Origin: Alphaproteobacteria bacterium
GTDB lineage: Bacteria; Pseudomonadota; Alphaproteobacteria; UBA2966; CAIVPW01
NCBI GenBank assembly: GCA_947481575.1
Contig: CANKGV010000020.1
Location: 1-43,851, forward strand
Length of the DNA stretch: 43,851 nt
Reading direction: 5' to 3'
Notes under the pieces: model-generated
The model's database searches: none
What the model was told of the DNA's origin: nothing
The model's input: only the letters and a program-made list of their open reading frames with translations
In this document: positions 30,927-39,512 of the stretch, in pieces
Numbering within the stretch: position 1 is the first letter of the stretch
Layout of the letters: each line of letters opens with the position of its first letter
Position numbers and translations under genes: made by a program

Positions 30927-32033
30927 GTGACAACGCTGTTGACCGACAGCGAACGGCTCGACTGGCTGCGGCTTATCCGCAGCGAGAACGTCGGACCGAT
31001 CAGCTTCTTCCAACTTTTGCGGCGCTACGGTACTGCGGCCGCTGCCTTGGACGCCCTCCCCCTGCTCGCCCAGCGCGGTGGTCGTTCCGGAGTCATCGCC
31101 GTCCCAACTCGGCGCGATGTGGAGCCCGAGCTGGCCGCGGTCCACACCGCGGGAGCACGGCTGGTCGCGTGGGGCGAGCCAGACTATCCGCCTGGCCTGT
31201 TGCCCATTCCCGACCCGCCGCCGCTCTTGAGCATGCGCGGCAAGGCCGAGCTGGCGGCCCAGCCCACCCGCGTTGTTGCCATCGTCGGCGCGCGCAATGC
31301 TTCGGGGATAGGTGTGCAGTTCGCCCGGTCACTTGCCGGCGAACTTGGGCGTCACGGCCTGGTCGTAGCATCCGGCATGGCACGGGGAATCGATGCGGCT
31401 GCCCATACCGGGGCAATGCCGACCGGCACGATTGCCGCGCTGGCCGGCGGCATCGACATCCGGTACCCCGAGGAGAACCGCGCCCTGCACGACGCGGTAG
31501 CCGAACGCGGCCTGTTGATCAGCGAGCAGCCGCCCGGCACCGAGCCCCACGCGCGTCACTTTCCGCGCCGCAACCGCCTGATCTCGGGAGTCTCCGTCGG
31601 CGTGGTGGTGATCGAGGCCGCACTACGTTCGGGTTCGCTGATCACTGCCCGGATGGCTTTAGAACAGGGCCGCGAGGTGTTCGCGGTTCCGGGCTCACCG
31701 CTCGACCCGCGCTGCCGGGGGACCAACGACCTCATCCGCCAGGGCGCTACCCTCACTGAGGGCGCCGACGACATCATCCAATCGCTCGGCGGAATGGCAT
31801 CCGCGGCGTTCCAAGAACCTACGCAGACGGAATTCGAGGCACCCGCGGAAGATGCCGAAGTGGGACGCGGACGCGCCGTGGTGCTCGCACTTCTGGGTCC
31901 CACACCCCTCTCGGTGGACGAACTCATCCGGCAGACCGCATTGACACCCGCAGTCGTGTTGACCATTTTGCTGGAACTCGAAATTGCAGGCCGCGTACAG
32001 CGCCACCCCGGCAATCAGGTTTCCCTTGTCTAG
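30927..32033 (+). CDS. dprA: DNA-processing protein DprA/Smf
   Basis: A 368-residue protein that loads RecA on incoming single-stranded DNA during transformation, also widespread in non-competent bacteria. N-terminal helical domain (LDWLRLIRSENVGPISFFQL). The Rossmann-like core has VVAIVGARNASGIGVQFARS, GLVVASGMARGIDAAAHTGA, TIAALAGGIDIRYPEENRAL, FPRRNRLISGVSVGVVVIEA, SGSLITARMALEQGREVFAV and PGSPLDPRCRGTNDLIRQGA. A C-terminal winged-helix DprA_WH domain (PLSVDELIRQTALTPAVVLT) ends the protein. The GTG start is 9 bases after plsY. Next is topA, as in many alphaproteobacteria. Confidence 0.96.
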   Translation: MTTLLTDSERLDWLRLIRSENVGPISFFQLLRRYGTAAAALDALPLLAQRGGRSGVIAVPTRRDVEPELAAVHTAGARLVAWGEPDYPPGLLPIPDPPPLLSMRGKAELAAQPTRVVAIVGARNASGIGVQFARSLAGELGRHGLVVASGMARGIDAAAHTGAMPTGTIAALAGGIDIRYPEENRALHDAVAERGLLISEQPPGTEPHARHFPRRNRLISGVSVGVVVIEAALRSGSLITARMALEQGREVFAVPGSPLDPRCRGTNDLIRQGATLTEGADDIIQSLGGMASAAFQEPTQTEFEAPAEDAEVGRGRAVVLALLGPTPLSVDELIRQTALTPAVVLTILLELEIAGRVQRHPGNQVSLV

Positions 32034-32075
32034 TGCCGTGGTGCTCGTGGCACCGCGACGGAGCGCGGAATTGCC

Positions 32076-34766
32076 ATGGACGTAGTCGTCGTCGAATCTC
32101 CGGCCAAAGCCAAAACGATCGAAAAGTACCTTGGCGACAATTTCGTTGTGCTGGCGAGCTATGGCCACGTCCGCGATCTTCCCGCGAAGGACGGATCCGT
32201 GCGTCCGGACGAAGACTTTGCCATGACTTACGAGACCGAGGCGCGCGCTGCGCCGAGGCTACGCGACATCGCCAACGCCCTGCGTAAGGCCGACCACCTC
32301 TACCTCGCCACCGACCCGGATCGCGAAGGCGAAGCCATCTCGTGGCACGTGTTGAACGCCCTCAACGACATGAAGGCGATCAACAAGATTCCGGTGCAAC
32401 GCATCGTATTCAACGAGATCACAAAGAACGCCGTGCGCCAGGCCATGGAGCACCCGCGCGACCTCGACATGAACCTGATCAACGCCCAGCAAGCGCGCCG
32501 CGCGCTCGACTATTTGGTTGGGTTCACGCTGTCGCCGGTGCTGTGGCGCAAACTTCCCGGTTCGCGGTCGGCAGGGCGCGTACAGTCGGTCGCACTCCGC
32601 CTGATCTGCGAGCGCGAGTTCGAGATCGAAGCGTTCATTCCCCAGGAGTACTGGTCGGTCGAGGCTGATTTCCGCACCGGAGCCGGGGATACCCTCACTG
32701 CCAAGCTCGTGTCCCTCAAAGGCCGCAAGCTTGAGAAGTTCAGCCTCGCCAACGAGACCGATGCATCCGGGGCGGTCGCTACGCTGAAGTCTGCGCCGGG
32801 GTTCCGTGTGTCGGGCATGGAAACCAAAGAAATGCGGCGCAACCCGCCGCCTCCGTTCACCACATCGACCTTGCAGCAAGAGGCTTCGCGCAAGCTGCGG
32901 TTTGCCGCACGCAAGACCATGGACCTCGCCCAACGCCTCTATGAAGGCGTGGACCTCGGCGGCGAGACCGTCGGTCTCATCACGTATATGCGTACCGATG
33001 GCGTGCAGATGGCCGGGGAAGCGATCGCGGGTGGCCGCATGGTGATCGGGTCCGAGTTCGGGCCGCACTACGTTCCTGAGCAGCCGCGCGCCTACAAGGC
33101 GACGGCGAAGAACGCGCAGGAAGCCCACGAAGCCATCCGCCCAACCGACTTCGCCCGAACGCCGGAGCGCGTGCGTTCGGCGCTGGGGCCCGACGAATTC
33201 AAGCTCTATGAACTGGTGTGGAAGCGCGCCCTTGCGAGCCAGATGGAAAATGCACGCCTGGAACAGGCGTCGATCACCGTCGCGGCAAACGATGCTTCGG
33301 CCGAACTGCGCGCGACAGGCCAAATTGTCTTGTTCGACGGCTTCCTGCGGCTTTACCGCGAAGGCTACGACGACGCCCAGCGCACCGACGCTGCCTCCGC
33401 CGAGCGCGAAGACGAACGCCGCCTTCCGCCCGTCAAGCAGAACGACGCAATGGAACGTGGCGATGTTCGCCCTGAGCAGCACCACACCGAACCGCCGCCC
33501 CGGTATACCGAGGCTTCGCTGGTCAAACGGCTGGAAGAGTTGGGCATCGGCCGCCCCTCCACCTATGCCAGCATCCTGTCGACGCTGCAGGATCGCGACT
33601 ACGTCAAATTGGAAAAGACCCGTTTCATCCCGGAAGACCGGGGCCGTCTGGTCACCGCGTTCCTCTCCAACTACTTCAAGCGCTACGTCGAATACGACTT
33701 CACCGCCAATCTGGAAGAGCAACTCGACCGTATTTCATCGGGGGACGTTGACTGGAAGACGGTGTTGCGCAACTTCTGGACCTCGTTCATCCAGGCAGTC
33801 GACGAGACCAAGGAACTCCGCGTCCGTGACGTACTCGACGTTATCGACGCGGCGCTCGGGCCTCATTTCTTCAAGCCTGACGGCACCGGCGCAGACCCAC
33901 GCGTGTGCCCCAAATGCGGCGAAGGCCGGCTTTCCATCAAACTCGGCAAGTTCGGCGCTTTCATCGGGTGCTCGAACTATCCCGACTGCAAGTACACACG
34001 GGCGCTGGAAATGGGCCAGGGGGATGCCCCGGTCGACACGAGTCCGCGCGAGTTAGGTGCCGACCCAGCGTCCGGGGTGATGATTACCCTGCGCCACGGG
34101 CCGTACGGTGCCTATGTGCAATTGGGCGAACCCGGCGGCGACGAAAAGCCCAAGCGCGCTTCTATCCCCAAGGGGATGGGCGTGAACGAACTGACGCTGC
34201 AGCAGGCCAGCGGACTGCTGGCGCTGCCGCGCGAGGTCGGTCTGCACCCTGAATCCAACGAAATGATGCTGGCCGGCATCGGCCGCTTCGGTCCCTACAT
34301 CAAACACGGCAAGGTCTACGTCTCAATCCCTGCCGATGACGACGTGCTCAGCATCGGCGCCAACCGCGCAGTTGCGTTGCTCGCCGATGCGGCATCGCGT
34401 CCCGGTCGCGGACGTGGCGCCGCGGCTCCCTTGCGCGAACTCGGCGCCCACCCCGGTGACGGTAAGCCGGTGACGCTGCACGCTGGGCGCTATGGACCCT
34501 ACGTGAAACACGGCACGTCGAACGCGACGGTACCGAAGGGAACCGAGCCGGGCGACGTAACGCTCCAGCAGGCGGTAACGCTCATTGCCGAGCGGGAAGC
34601 AAAGGGCGGCGGTAAGCCCGGCAAAGGCGCACGTCGCGGGAAGGCAGCAAAGTCCGCGGCACCGAAGAAGGCATCTGCCCCAAAGAAGGCCGCTGCGCCC
34701 AAGAAGAATGCGTCCGCGGCCAAGCCATCTGCCAAGCGTACACGTGGCAAGGCAACGGCGGACTGA
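32076..34766 (+). CDS. topA: DNA topoisomerase I
   Basis: An 896-residue type IA topoisomerase relaxing negative supercoils. The TOPRIM domain begins MDVVVVESPAKAKTIEKYLG and holds LYLATDPDREGEAISWHVLN. Tyr304 in GLITYMRTDGV is the active-site tyrosine that attaches to DNA. LEELGIGRPSTYASILSTLQ is also conserved. A single C4 zinc finger follows (CPKCGEG to GCSNYPDC), then repeated C-terminal Toprim_Crpt-type units (GPYGAYVQLGE, GRFGPYIKHGK, GRYGPYVKHG) and an Ala/Lys-rich basic tail (residues ~850-896) that probably adds DNA contacts. The stop TGA overlaps the likely CTG start of rnr. Confidence 0.97.
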   Translation: MDVVVVESPAKAKTIEKYLGDNFVVLASYGHVRDLPAKDGSVRPDEDFAMTYETEARAAPRLRDIANALRKADHLYLATDPDREGEAISWHVLNALNDMKAINKIPVQRIVFNEITKNAVRQAMEHPRDLDMNLINAQQARRALDYLVGFTLSPVLWRKLPGSRSAGRVQSVALRLICEREFEIEAFIPQEYWSVEADFRTGAGDTLTAKLVSLKGRKLEKFSLANETDASGAVATLKSAPGFRVSGMETKEMRRNPPPPFTTSTLQQEASRKLRFAARKTMDLAQRLYEGVDLGGETVGLITYMRTDGVQMAGEAIAGGRMVIGSEFGPHYVPEQPRAYKATAKNAQEAHEAIRPTDFARTPERVRSALGPDEFKLYELVWKRALASQMENARLEQASITVAANDASAELRATGQIVLFDGFLRLYREGYDDAQRTDAASAEREDERRLPPVKQNDAMERGDVRPEQHHTEPPPRYTEASLVKRLEELGIGRPSTYASILSTLQDRDYVKLEKTRFIPEDRGRLVTAFLSNYFKRYVEYDFTANLEEQLDRISSGDVDWKTVLRNFWTSFIQAVDETKELRVRDVLDVIDAALGPHFFKPDGTGADPRVCPKCGEGRLSIKLGKFGAFIGCSNYPDCKYTRALEMGQGDAPVDTSPRELGADPASGVMITLRHGPYGAYVQLGEPGGDEKPKRASIPKGMGVNELTLQQASGLLALPREVGLHPESNEMMLAGIGRFGPYIKHGKVYVSIPADDDVLSIGANRAVALLADAASRPGRGRGAAAPLRELGAHPGDGKPVTLHAGRYGPYVKHGTSNATVPKGTEPGDVTLQQAVTLIAEREAKGGGKPGKGARRGKAAKSAAPKKASAPKKAAAPKKNASAAKPSAKRTRGKATAD

Positions 34767-36994
34767 ACCTGCCGCAGCGCCCTAGCCACCCGCGGTCAAA
34801 GCCGCGTCCTACCCGCGAAGACCTGATCCGGTTCCTCCGCGACAGCCCCGGACGAGTTGCCCGGCGCGACATCGCCCGTGCCTTCGGCCTTGGCAAGGAT
34901 GACCGCGAGTGGCTGATGGCAACGTTGCGCGAACTCTCCGCGGCCGGTGAACTCGCGACGGGCCGCCGCGCGCGACGCACCGATCCACGCGTCCAAGGCT
35001 TGTTGCCCGAAGTCGCGATCCTCCAGGTGCTATCGGTCGACGCCGACGGCGACGTGTGGGCCACACCGGCAGAGTGGCACGGTTCGATGCCGGCACCGCG
35101 CATCCACCTGATCCAGCGCCCCGGAACCCGGGCGGCCGGCATGGCCGATCGGGTTCTGGCGAAACTCCGCACCGCCGAAGACGGTACCATCGAAGGACGC
35201 CCGATTCGGATTCTCGAACCGGCGTCGCCTGATGTTCTCGGCGTCTACGAAGTGGTTCAGGGGCAGGGCTACATTCGTCCAGTCAACCGCCGCACCCGCA
35301 CCGACTACCGTGTGCGCAGCGCCGATTCTGGCGGCGCCAAGCCGGGCGAGGTGGTTGTCGCAGATGTGGTCGGTCGCGCCGGTCTTGGTGCTCCACAGGC
35401 GCGCGTGCGCGAACGCGTCGGCGGCATGGACGATCCGCGGACGCTCAGCGTGATCGCGATCCACGAACACGGTATTCCAAACCGCTTCAGCAATGAGGCG
35501 GTACGCGAGGCCGAGGCCGGTGCCCTGCCGGCCTTGGGCAAACGCACCGACTTCCGCTCGATACCGTTTGTCACCATCGATCCATCCGACGCCCGCGACT
35601 TCGACGATGCCATCTGGGCGGCGCAAGACGCCGACCCGGCCAACGCCGGCGGTTGGCACGTGCGGGTCGCGATCGCTGATGTCGCCCACTATGTCCGGCC
35701 AGGGAGCGCCCTAGACCGCGAGGCACACGAGCGCGGCAACTCCGTGTACTTCCCCGACCGCGTCGTCCCAATGCTCCCCGAAGCGCTGTCTGGCGGCATG
35801 TGTTCGCTGAAGCAGGACGAAGACCGAGCTTGTCTCGTCGCGACCATCTGGCTTGATCCAGCCGGAGCGATCCTTCGCCACCGCATCGAGCGGGGCCTTA
35901 TGCGTTCGGTCCGCCGGATCGAATACGAGCGCGCCCAAGAGATTCACGATCACGGTGGCGATGCCGAGACGGCTGCACTCTTGCAGCCCCTTTATGCCGC
36001 CTACGGCGCATTCAAAAAGGCGCGCGCCGCCCGCGACCCTCTCAACATCGAAAGTCGTGAGCTGGTCGTGCGGCTAGGAGCCAACGGACGCGTTGCGGAC
36101 ATCCACCCCCGCCCACACCTCGATTCCCATCAGCTCGTCGAAGAGTTCATGATCGCGGCAAACATTGCTGCCGCCGAAACCATCGGCCGCAGCACGCTGC
36201 CATGCATGTACCGAATCCACGCCGAGCCAGACCCCGAACGCGTTGAAGCACTCAGGGTGTTCCTCGAATCGCTCGATATCAAGCTGACCAAGGGCCAGCG
36301 GTTGATGCCGCGCCAGTTCAACCTCGTACTGGACCGAGTGCGCGGCACGCCGCACCAGGAAGCGGTCAACCAGATCATCCTGCGCACGCAATCACAGGCG
36401 ATCTACAGCCCTGAAAACATCGGCCACTATGGCCTCTCTCTGCGGAACTACGTCCATTTCACTTCACCAATTCGGCGCTACGCGGACCTGCTGATCCACC
36501 GCGCCTTGATTCGCTCGTTGGAACTGGGCGACGACGGTTTGCCGGAAATGGACCACGAGGAATTCGGCGGGATCGCTGCCCACATCTCGATGACCGAGCG
36601 GCGCGCCATGTTGGCGGAGCGGGATGCCACCGACCGCTACCTCGCCGCCTTTCTGTCAGACCGCACGGGAGCTGAATTCCTGGGCCGCATCTCCGGGGTA
36701 GGGAAGGCAGGCGTATTCATCACCCTCCTCGAGATTGGCGCCCAAGCGCTGATCCCGATGCGGCGGCTTGGAGATGAACGCTACGAATTGGACGAAGCGA
36801 ACCAAGCCATCGTCGGCACCAGCACCGGGGCAGGCTTTCGCCTGGGTGACACCATCACGATCCGGCTGGTCGAAGCCACCCCCGCGACTGGGGGCCTAAT
36901 CGCTGAGGCGGTCTCCTCTGGATCAATCAAGGGCGATGGGCACAAGCGTCGCGGGCCCAAGCCCAAACCGCGGCATTTTGGCCGACGCCGCTAG
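34763..36994 (+). CDS. rnr: Ribonuclease R
   Basis: A processive 3'-5' exoribonuclease that degrades structured RNA. From CTG 34763 it is 743 residues. The N-terminal winged-helix (PTREDLIRFLRDSPGRVARR, DIARAFGLGKDDREWLMATL) precedes the first ATG (34916), so an ATG start would remove conserved sequence. Between the in-frame stop at 34613 and 34916 there is no ATG, GTG or TTG. CTG at 34763 overlaps the topA stop as CTGA and is the best candidate. Cold-shock domains follow, then the RNB catalytic domain (FVTIDPSDARDFDDAIWAAQ, HYVRPGSALDREAHERGNSV, YFPDRVVPMLPEALS, YGLSLRNYVHFTSPIRRYAD), an S1 domain (ISGVGKAGVFITLLEIGAQA) and a basic tail (GHKRRGPKPKPRHFGRRR). Confidence 0.93.
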   Translation: MNLPQRPSHPRSKPRPTREDLIRFLRDSPGRVARRDIARAFGLGKDDREWLMATLRELSAAGELATGRRARRTDPRVQGLLPEVAILQVLSVDADGDVWATPAEWHGSMPAPRIHLIQRPGTRAAGMADRVLAKLRTAEDGTIEGRPIRILEPASPDVLGVYEVVQGQGYIRPVNRRTRTDYRVRSADSGGAKPGEVVVADVVGRAGLGAPQARVRERVGGMDDPRTLSVIAIHEHGIPNRFSNEAVREAEAGALPALGKRTDFRSIPFVTIDPSDARDFDDAIWAAQDADPANAGGWHVRVAIADVAHYVRPGSALDREAHERGNSVYFPDRVVPMLPEALSGGMCSLKQDEDRACLVATIWLDPAGAILRHRIERGLMRSVRRIEYERAQEIHDHGGDAETAALLQPLYAAYGAFKKARAARDPLNIESRELVVRLGANGRVADIHPRPHLDSHQLVEEFMIAANIAAAETIGRSTLPCMYRIHAEPDPERVEALRVFLESLDIKLTKGQRLMPRQFNLVLDRVRGTPHQEAVNQIILRTQSQAIYSPENIGHYGLSLRNYVHFTSPIRRYADLLIHRALIRSLELGDDGLPEMDHEEFGGIAAHISMTERRAMLAERDATDRYLAAFLSDRTGAEFLGRISGVGKAGVFITLLEIGAQALIPMRRLGDERYELDEANQAIVGTSTGAGFRLGDTITIRLVEATPATGGLIAEAVSSGSIKGDGHKRRGPKPKPRHFGRRR

Positions 36995-37058
36995 GCGCCT
37001 GTTGTTCGTGCCTCGCAAGGGGCCCATATTCTGGGCCGCAACGCATTGGAGGCCGTCC

Positions 37059-37499
37059 ATGCAAGCCACGGACACAAAGTACTTTGGTCAGCCTGCACCT
37101 GGCGCCCCTGCTCCGGTGGAACGTTCCCGCTGGGCGGCCGTCAAGCGCGGGTTCAGGATGCGTTGCCCCGCCTGCGGCGAGGGCCGTGTATTCGGCAAGT
37201 ACCTGAAAGTGAATGATGTTTGCGCGCATTGCGGCGAGGAGTTGTTCCATCACCGCGCCGATGACGCTCCTGCCTACTTCACGATCCTGATCGTCGGCCA
37301 CATCACGGTTGCGGGCGCGCTGTTTGTTGAGCAGCAATTCATGCCAGCCCTGTGGATCCAAGAAGCCCTATGGCTTAGCGCGATCCCCACCCTCTCCCTA
37401 ACCTTGTTGCCGCGCATCAAAGGCGCCCTGGTCGGTTACCAGTGGGCCGGCCGGATGCATGGATTCGGGGGAGCGAGCGAAGAGCCCGAAGTCGTTTAG
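37059..37499 (+). CDS. DUF983 membrane protein
   Basis: A 146-residue protein with a Cys4 zinc-finger-like pair (MRCPACGEGRVF and DVCAHCGEELFHHRADDAPA) followed by two membrane helices (YFTILIVGHITVAGALFVEQ and WIQEALWLSAIPTLSLTLLP). It ends in RIKGALVGYQWAGRMHGFGG. This is the DUF983 arrangement, commonly found beside rnr and rpmG in alphaproteobacteria. ATG at 37059 has GGAGG 6 bases upstream (37048-37052), fixing the start. Function is unknown; a zinc-linked membrane role is inference. Confidence 0.93.
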   Translation: MQATDTKYFGQPAPGAPAPVERSRWAAVKRGFRMRCPACGEGRVFGKYLKVNDVCAHCGEELFHHRADDAPAYFTILIVGHITVAGALFVEQQFMPALWIQEALWLSAIPTLSLTLLPRIKGALVGYQWAGRMHGFGGASEEPEVV

Positions 37500-37522
37500 G
37501 GCGCGGATTTCCTGCAGGGAGC

Positions 37523-37550
37523 TTGACTGGGGGGGCGGGCACGGTATGTT
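37523..37550 (+). promoter_or_regulatory. Sigma-70-like promoter of rpmG
   Basis: TTGACT (37523-37528) and TATGTT (37545-37550) are separated by 16 bases of G-rich spacer, and the rpmG ATG lies 27 bases beyond the -10. This is the clearest -35/-10 pair in the window, so rpmG can be transcribed apart from the topA-rnr-DUF983 run. Confidence 0.6.
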
Positions 37551-37577
37551 CCGCCCCAACGGTTCCGGGACAGTCCA

Positions 37578-37745
37578 ATGGCCAAGAAGAATTTCGTCAA
37601 AATCAAACTCGTCAGCAGCGCCGACACCGGCTTCTTCTATGTCACCAAGAAGAATCCGCGGACCAAGACCGAGAAGATGTCGCTGAAGAAGTATGACCCG
37701 GTCGTGCGCAAGCACGTCGAGTTCAAAGAAGCGAAGATTAAGTAG
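37578..37745 (+). CDS. rpmG: 50S ribosomal protein L33
   Basis: A 55-residue basic protein: [20 protein letters not shown], then [20 protein letters not shown] and [15 protein letters not shown]. This is the full-length L33 of the zinc-free type (no Cys pairs). It sits at the peptidyl-tRNA exit region of the large subunit. The start ATG at 37578 follows a good promoter (37523-37550), with only a weak ribosome binding site. The gene is short and ends 14 bases before the convergent pleD stop. Confidence 0.97.
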   Translation: MAKKNFVKIKLVSSADTGFFYVTKKNPRTKTEKMSLKKYDPVVRKHVEFKEAKIK

Positions 37746-37759
37746 CTTCGGCTTTCGCG

Positions 37760-39142
37760 CTAGGCGCTTACCGGCGCCGCTACCGTCTCCACGACCACCC
37801 GATTGCGGCCGCCCTCCTTGGCGGCATACAACGCCTTGTCGGCACGATCCAGCATCGCGCCGGAGGTGTCGTTGTCGCCAGTCGACGACGCCACACCGAT
37901 GCTTGCGGTGATCGGCAGGCTGTGGCCGCCGGAGACCGTAAACGGCTCCTCGGCAATGAAACGGCGGAGACGCTCGGCAACCATCTGCGCCGTTTCGCGG
38001 TCGGTGTCGGGCATTGCTACGGCGAACTCTTCGCCACCATAGCGGCCCGGCAGGTCGATCCCCCGCAAACCGCGGCGCAGCCGATTGGCGAACTCGCGCA
38101 GCACTTCGTCGCCGGCGGCGTGCCGGTACGTGTCGTTCACGCGCTTGAAGTGATCGATGTCCAGCATCATCACCGACACAGGACGGCCGCCAGCGTTGGC
38201 GCGCCCAACTAGGTTGTCCATATGGCCGACGAAATAGCGGCGATTGTGGAGGCCGGTAAGCGGGTCGGTCACCGCCATCGCTACGCTCATCTGGTAGCTC
38301 GTGCGTAGGCGGTCCTGATAGCGCTTGCGGCGGATCTGAGTGCGGGCCCGAGCGCTGAGTTCATAGCGATCGATCGGCGTGGCGATGTAGTCGCTCACGC
38401 CCATCTCAAGAGCGCGCACCAGTTGCGCAGTGTCGCCAGGCCGGACGATCGCAACGATCGAGGCATTGCGCGTCTGCGCCGTCGCACGTAAATGCGAAGC
38501 GAGCCGCAGACCATCGGTCGAACGCAGGTGCAGGCTTACCAGGATTAGATCGAAATCACCTTCGATGGCCTTCTGCATGCCCCTGTCGCCGTCGGTCTCC
38601 ATCGTCACTTCGGCTAGATCGGTCAGAGCTTCCTTGATTACCTCGCAGTCGATCTGGCCGTCGTCGATCACCAACGCTCGGGTCAACCCTTTTCCCTCGG
38701 TCACCGTGGCTGGATCGAGTACCCCCAACTGCGACGAGGTCTCCTCGCGCAGGCGCAACTCGTCCATCATCAGTTTGAGGCGCACCAACGATCGCACCCG
38801 CGCGAACAGCGCGAGGTCGTTCACTGGCTTCGTTAGGAAGTCTTCGGCGCCGGCATCGAGCCCGCGCACTCGGTCCGCGGCGTCGGACAAAGCGGTAACC
38901 ATGACCACCGGGATCGTGCTTAGCGCGGGGTTCGCCTTGATGCGATGGCATACTTCATAGCCATCCATGTCCGGCATCATGACGTCGAGCAGCACAAGGT
39001 CGGGCGGCGATGCGCTGATTAACGCGAGGGCCTCCTTCCCGCTCATGGCGGTGGCGACCTCGAAGTACTCGGCGGCGAGTTTGGCCTCGAGTACCTTGAC
39101 GTTGGGTAGGATGTCGTCGACGACAAGGACGCGCGCCGGCAT
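37760..39142 (-). CDS. pleD: PleD-type response regulator with diguanylate cyclase output
   Basis: A 460-residue REC-REC-GGDEF protein making c-di-GMP on phosphorylation. REC1 has VLVVDD and phospho-acceptor Asp53 in LVLLDVMMPDMDGYE, with FLTKPVNDLAL. REC2 (residues ~153-270) lacks the acceptor: Ser203 stands in LILVSLHLRSTDGL, as expected of a dimerisation adaptor. The GGDEF domain has DPLTGLHNRRYF, MLDIDHFKRVND, active site GGEEF (369-373) and the inhibitory I-site Arg360-Gly-Ile-Asp363 at the proper distance. The architecture and residue numbers match Caulobacter PleD, which controls the swarmer-to-stalked transition. It is divergent from a DUF3572 gene. Confidence 0.95.
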   Translation of the reverse strand: MPARVLVVDDILPNVKVLEAKLAAEYFEVATAMSGKEALALISASPPDLVLLDVMMPDMDGYEVCHRIKANPALSTIPVVMVTALSDAADRVRGLDAGAEDFLTKPVNDLALFARVRSLVRLKLMMDELRLREETSSQLGVLDPATVTEGKGLTRALVIDDGQIDCEVIKEALTDLAEVTMETDGDRGMQKAIEGDFDLILVSLHLRSTDGLRLASHLRATAQTRNASIVAIVRPGDTAQLVRALEMGVSDYIATPIDRYELSARARTQIRRKRYQDRLRTSYQMSVAMAVTDPLTGLHNRRYFVGHMDNLVGRANAGGRPVSVMMLDIDHFKRVNDTYRHAAGDEVLREFANRLRRGLRGIDLPGRYGGEEFAVAMPDTDRETAQMVAERLRRFIAEEPFTVSGGHSLPITASIGVASSTGDNDTSGAMLDRADKALYAAKEGGRNRVVVETVAAPVSA

Positions 39143-39160
39143 TGGTCCTGCACCCCTAGC

Positions 39161-39182
39161 AACCCCTTGCGTTCCAAGGGTT
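39161..39182. promoter_or_regulatory. Inverted repeat between pleD and DUF3572
   Basis: AACCCCTTG and CAAGGGTT flank CGTTC, an 8-bp stem with a one-base bulge, in the 76-base gap between divergent genes. An operator for one or both promoters is possible; a hairpin in the leader of the plus-strand gene is the alternative. Confidence 0.3.
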
Positions 39183-39218
39183 TACCACCGCTAACTGCCT
39201 GCGCCAAGGATGGTCCCC

Positions 39219-39512
39219 ATGGTCTCCAACCGTTCCGCAATGAACCTGAGCGCCGCGCACACGCTTGCGATTCAAGCGCTCGCCTACCTGGCGGGTGATG
39301 ACGAGGTGTTGGGTAGCTTCCTGGCGGAATCCGGTCTTGGGCCCGACGACCTCCGCGAGCGGGCGGACGATCCGCAACTGTTGGCAGGGGTGTTGGACTA
39401 CTTGCTCGCGGACGAGAAGTTACTGCTGGAGTTCTGTGTCGCTAACCGTACCAACCCGGAACTGCCGCGGCGGGCGCGGAGCCTGTTGCCTGGGTATGCG
39501 GAGCCAATGTAA
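39219..39512 (+). CDS. DUF3572 family protein
   Basis: A 97-residue helical acidic protein (AHTLAIQALAYLAGDDEVLG, FLAESGLGPDDLRERADDPQ, LLAGVLDYLLADEKLLLEFC), the DUF3572 pattern found almost only in alphaproteobacteria, often beside pleD. ATG at 39219 has AAGGA (39206-39210) 8 bases upstream; ATG at 39210 overlaps that site and ATG at 39240 lacks one. Its stop TAA directly abuts the stop of the convergent eipB gene. Function unknown. Confidence 0.9.
   Translation: MVSNRSAMNLSAAHTLAIQALAYLAGDDEVLGSFLAESGLGPDDLRERADDPQLLAGVLDYLLADEKLLLEFCVANRTNPELPRRARSLLPGYAEPM

Noticed and set aside
32259..33722. A 487-residue minus-strand frame opposite topA
   Set aside because: topA motifs are on the plus strand and the antisense product has no recognisable domain.
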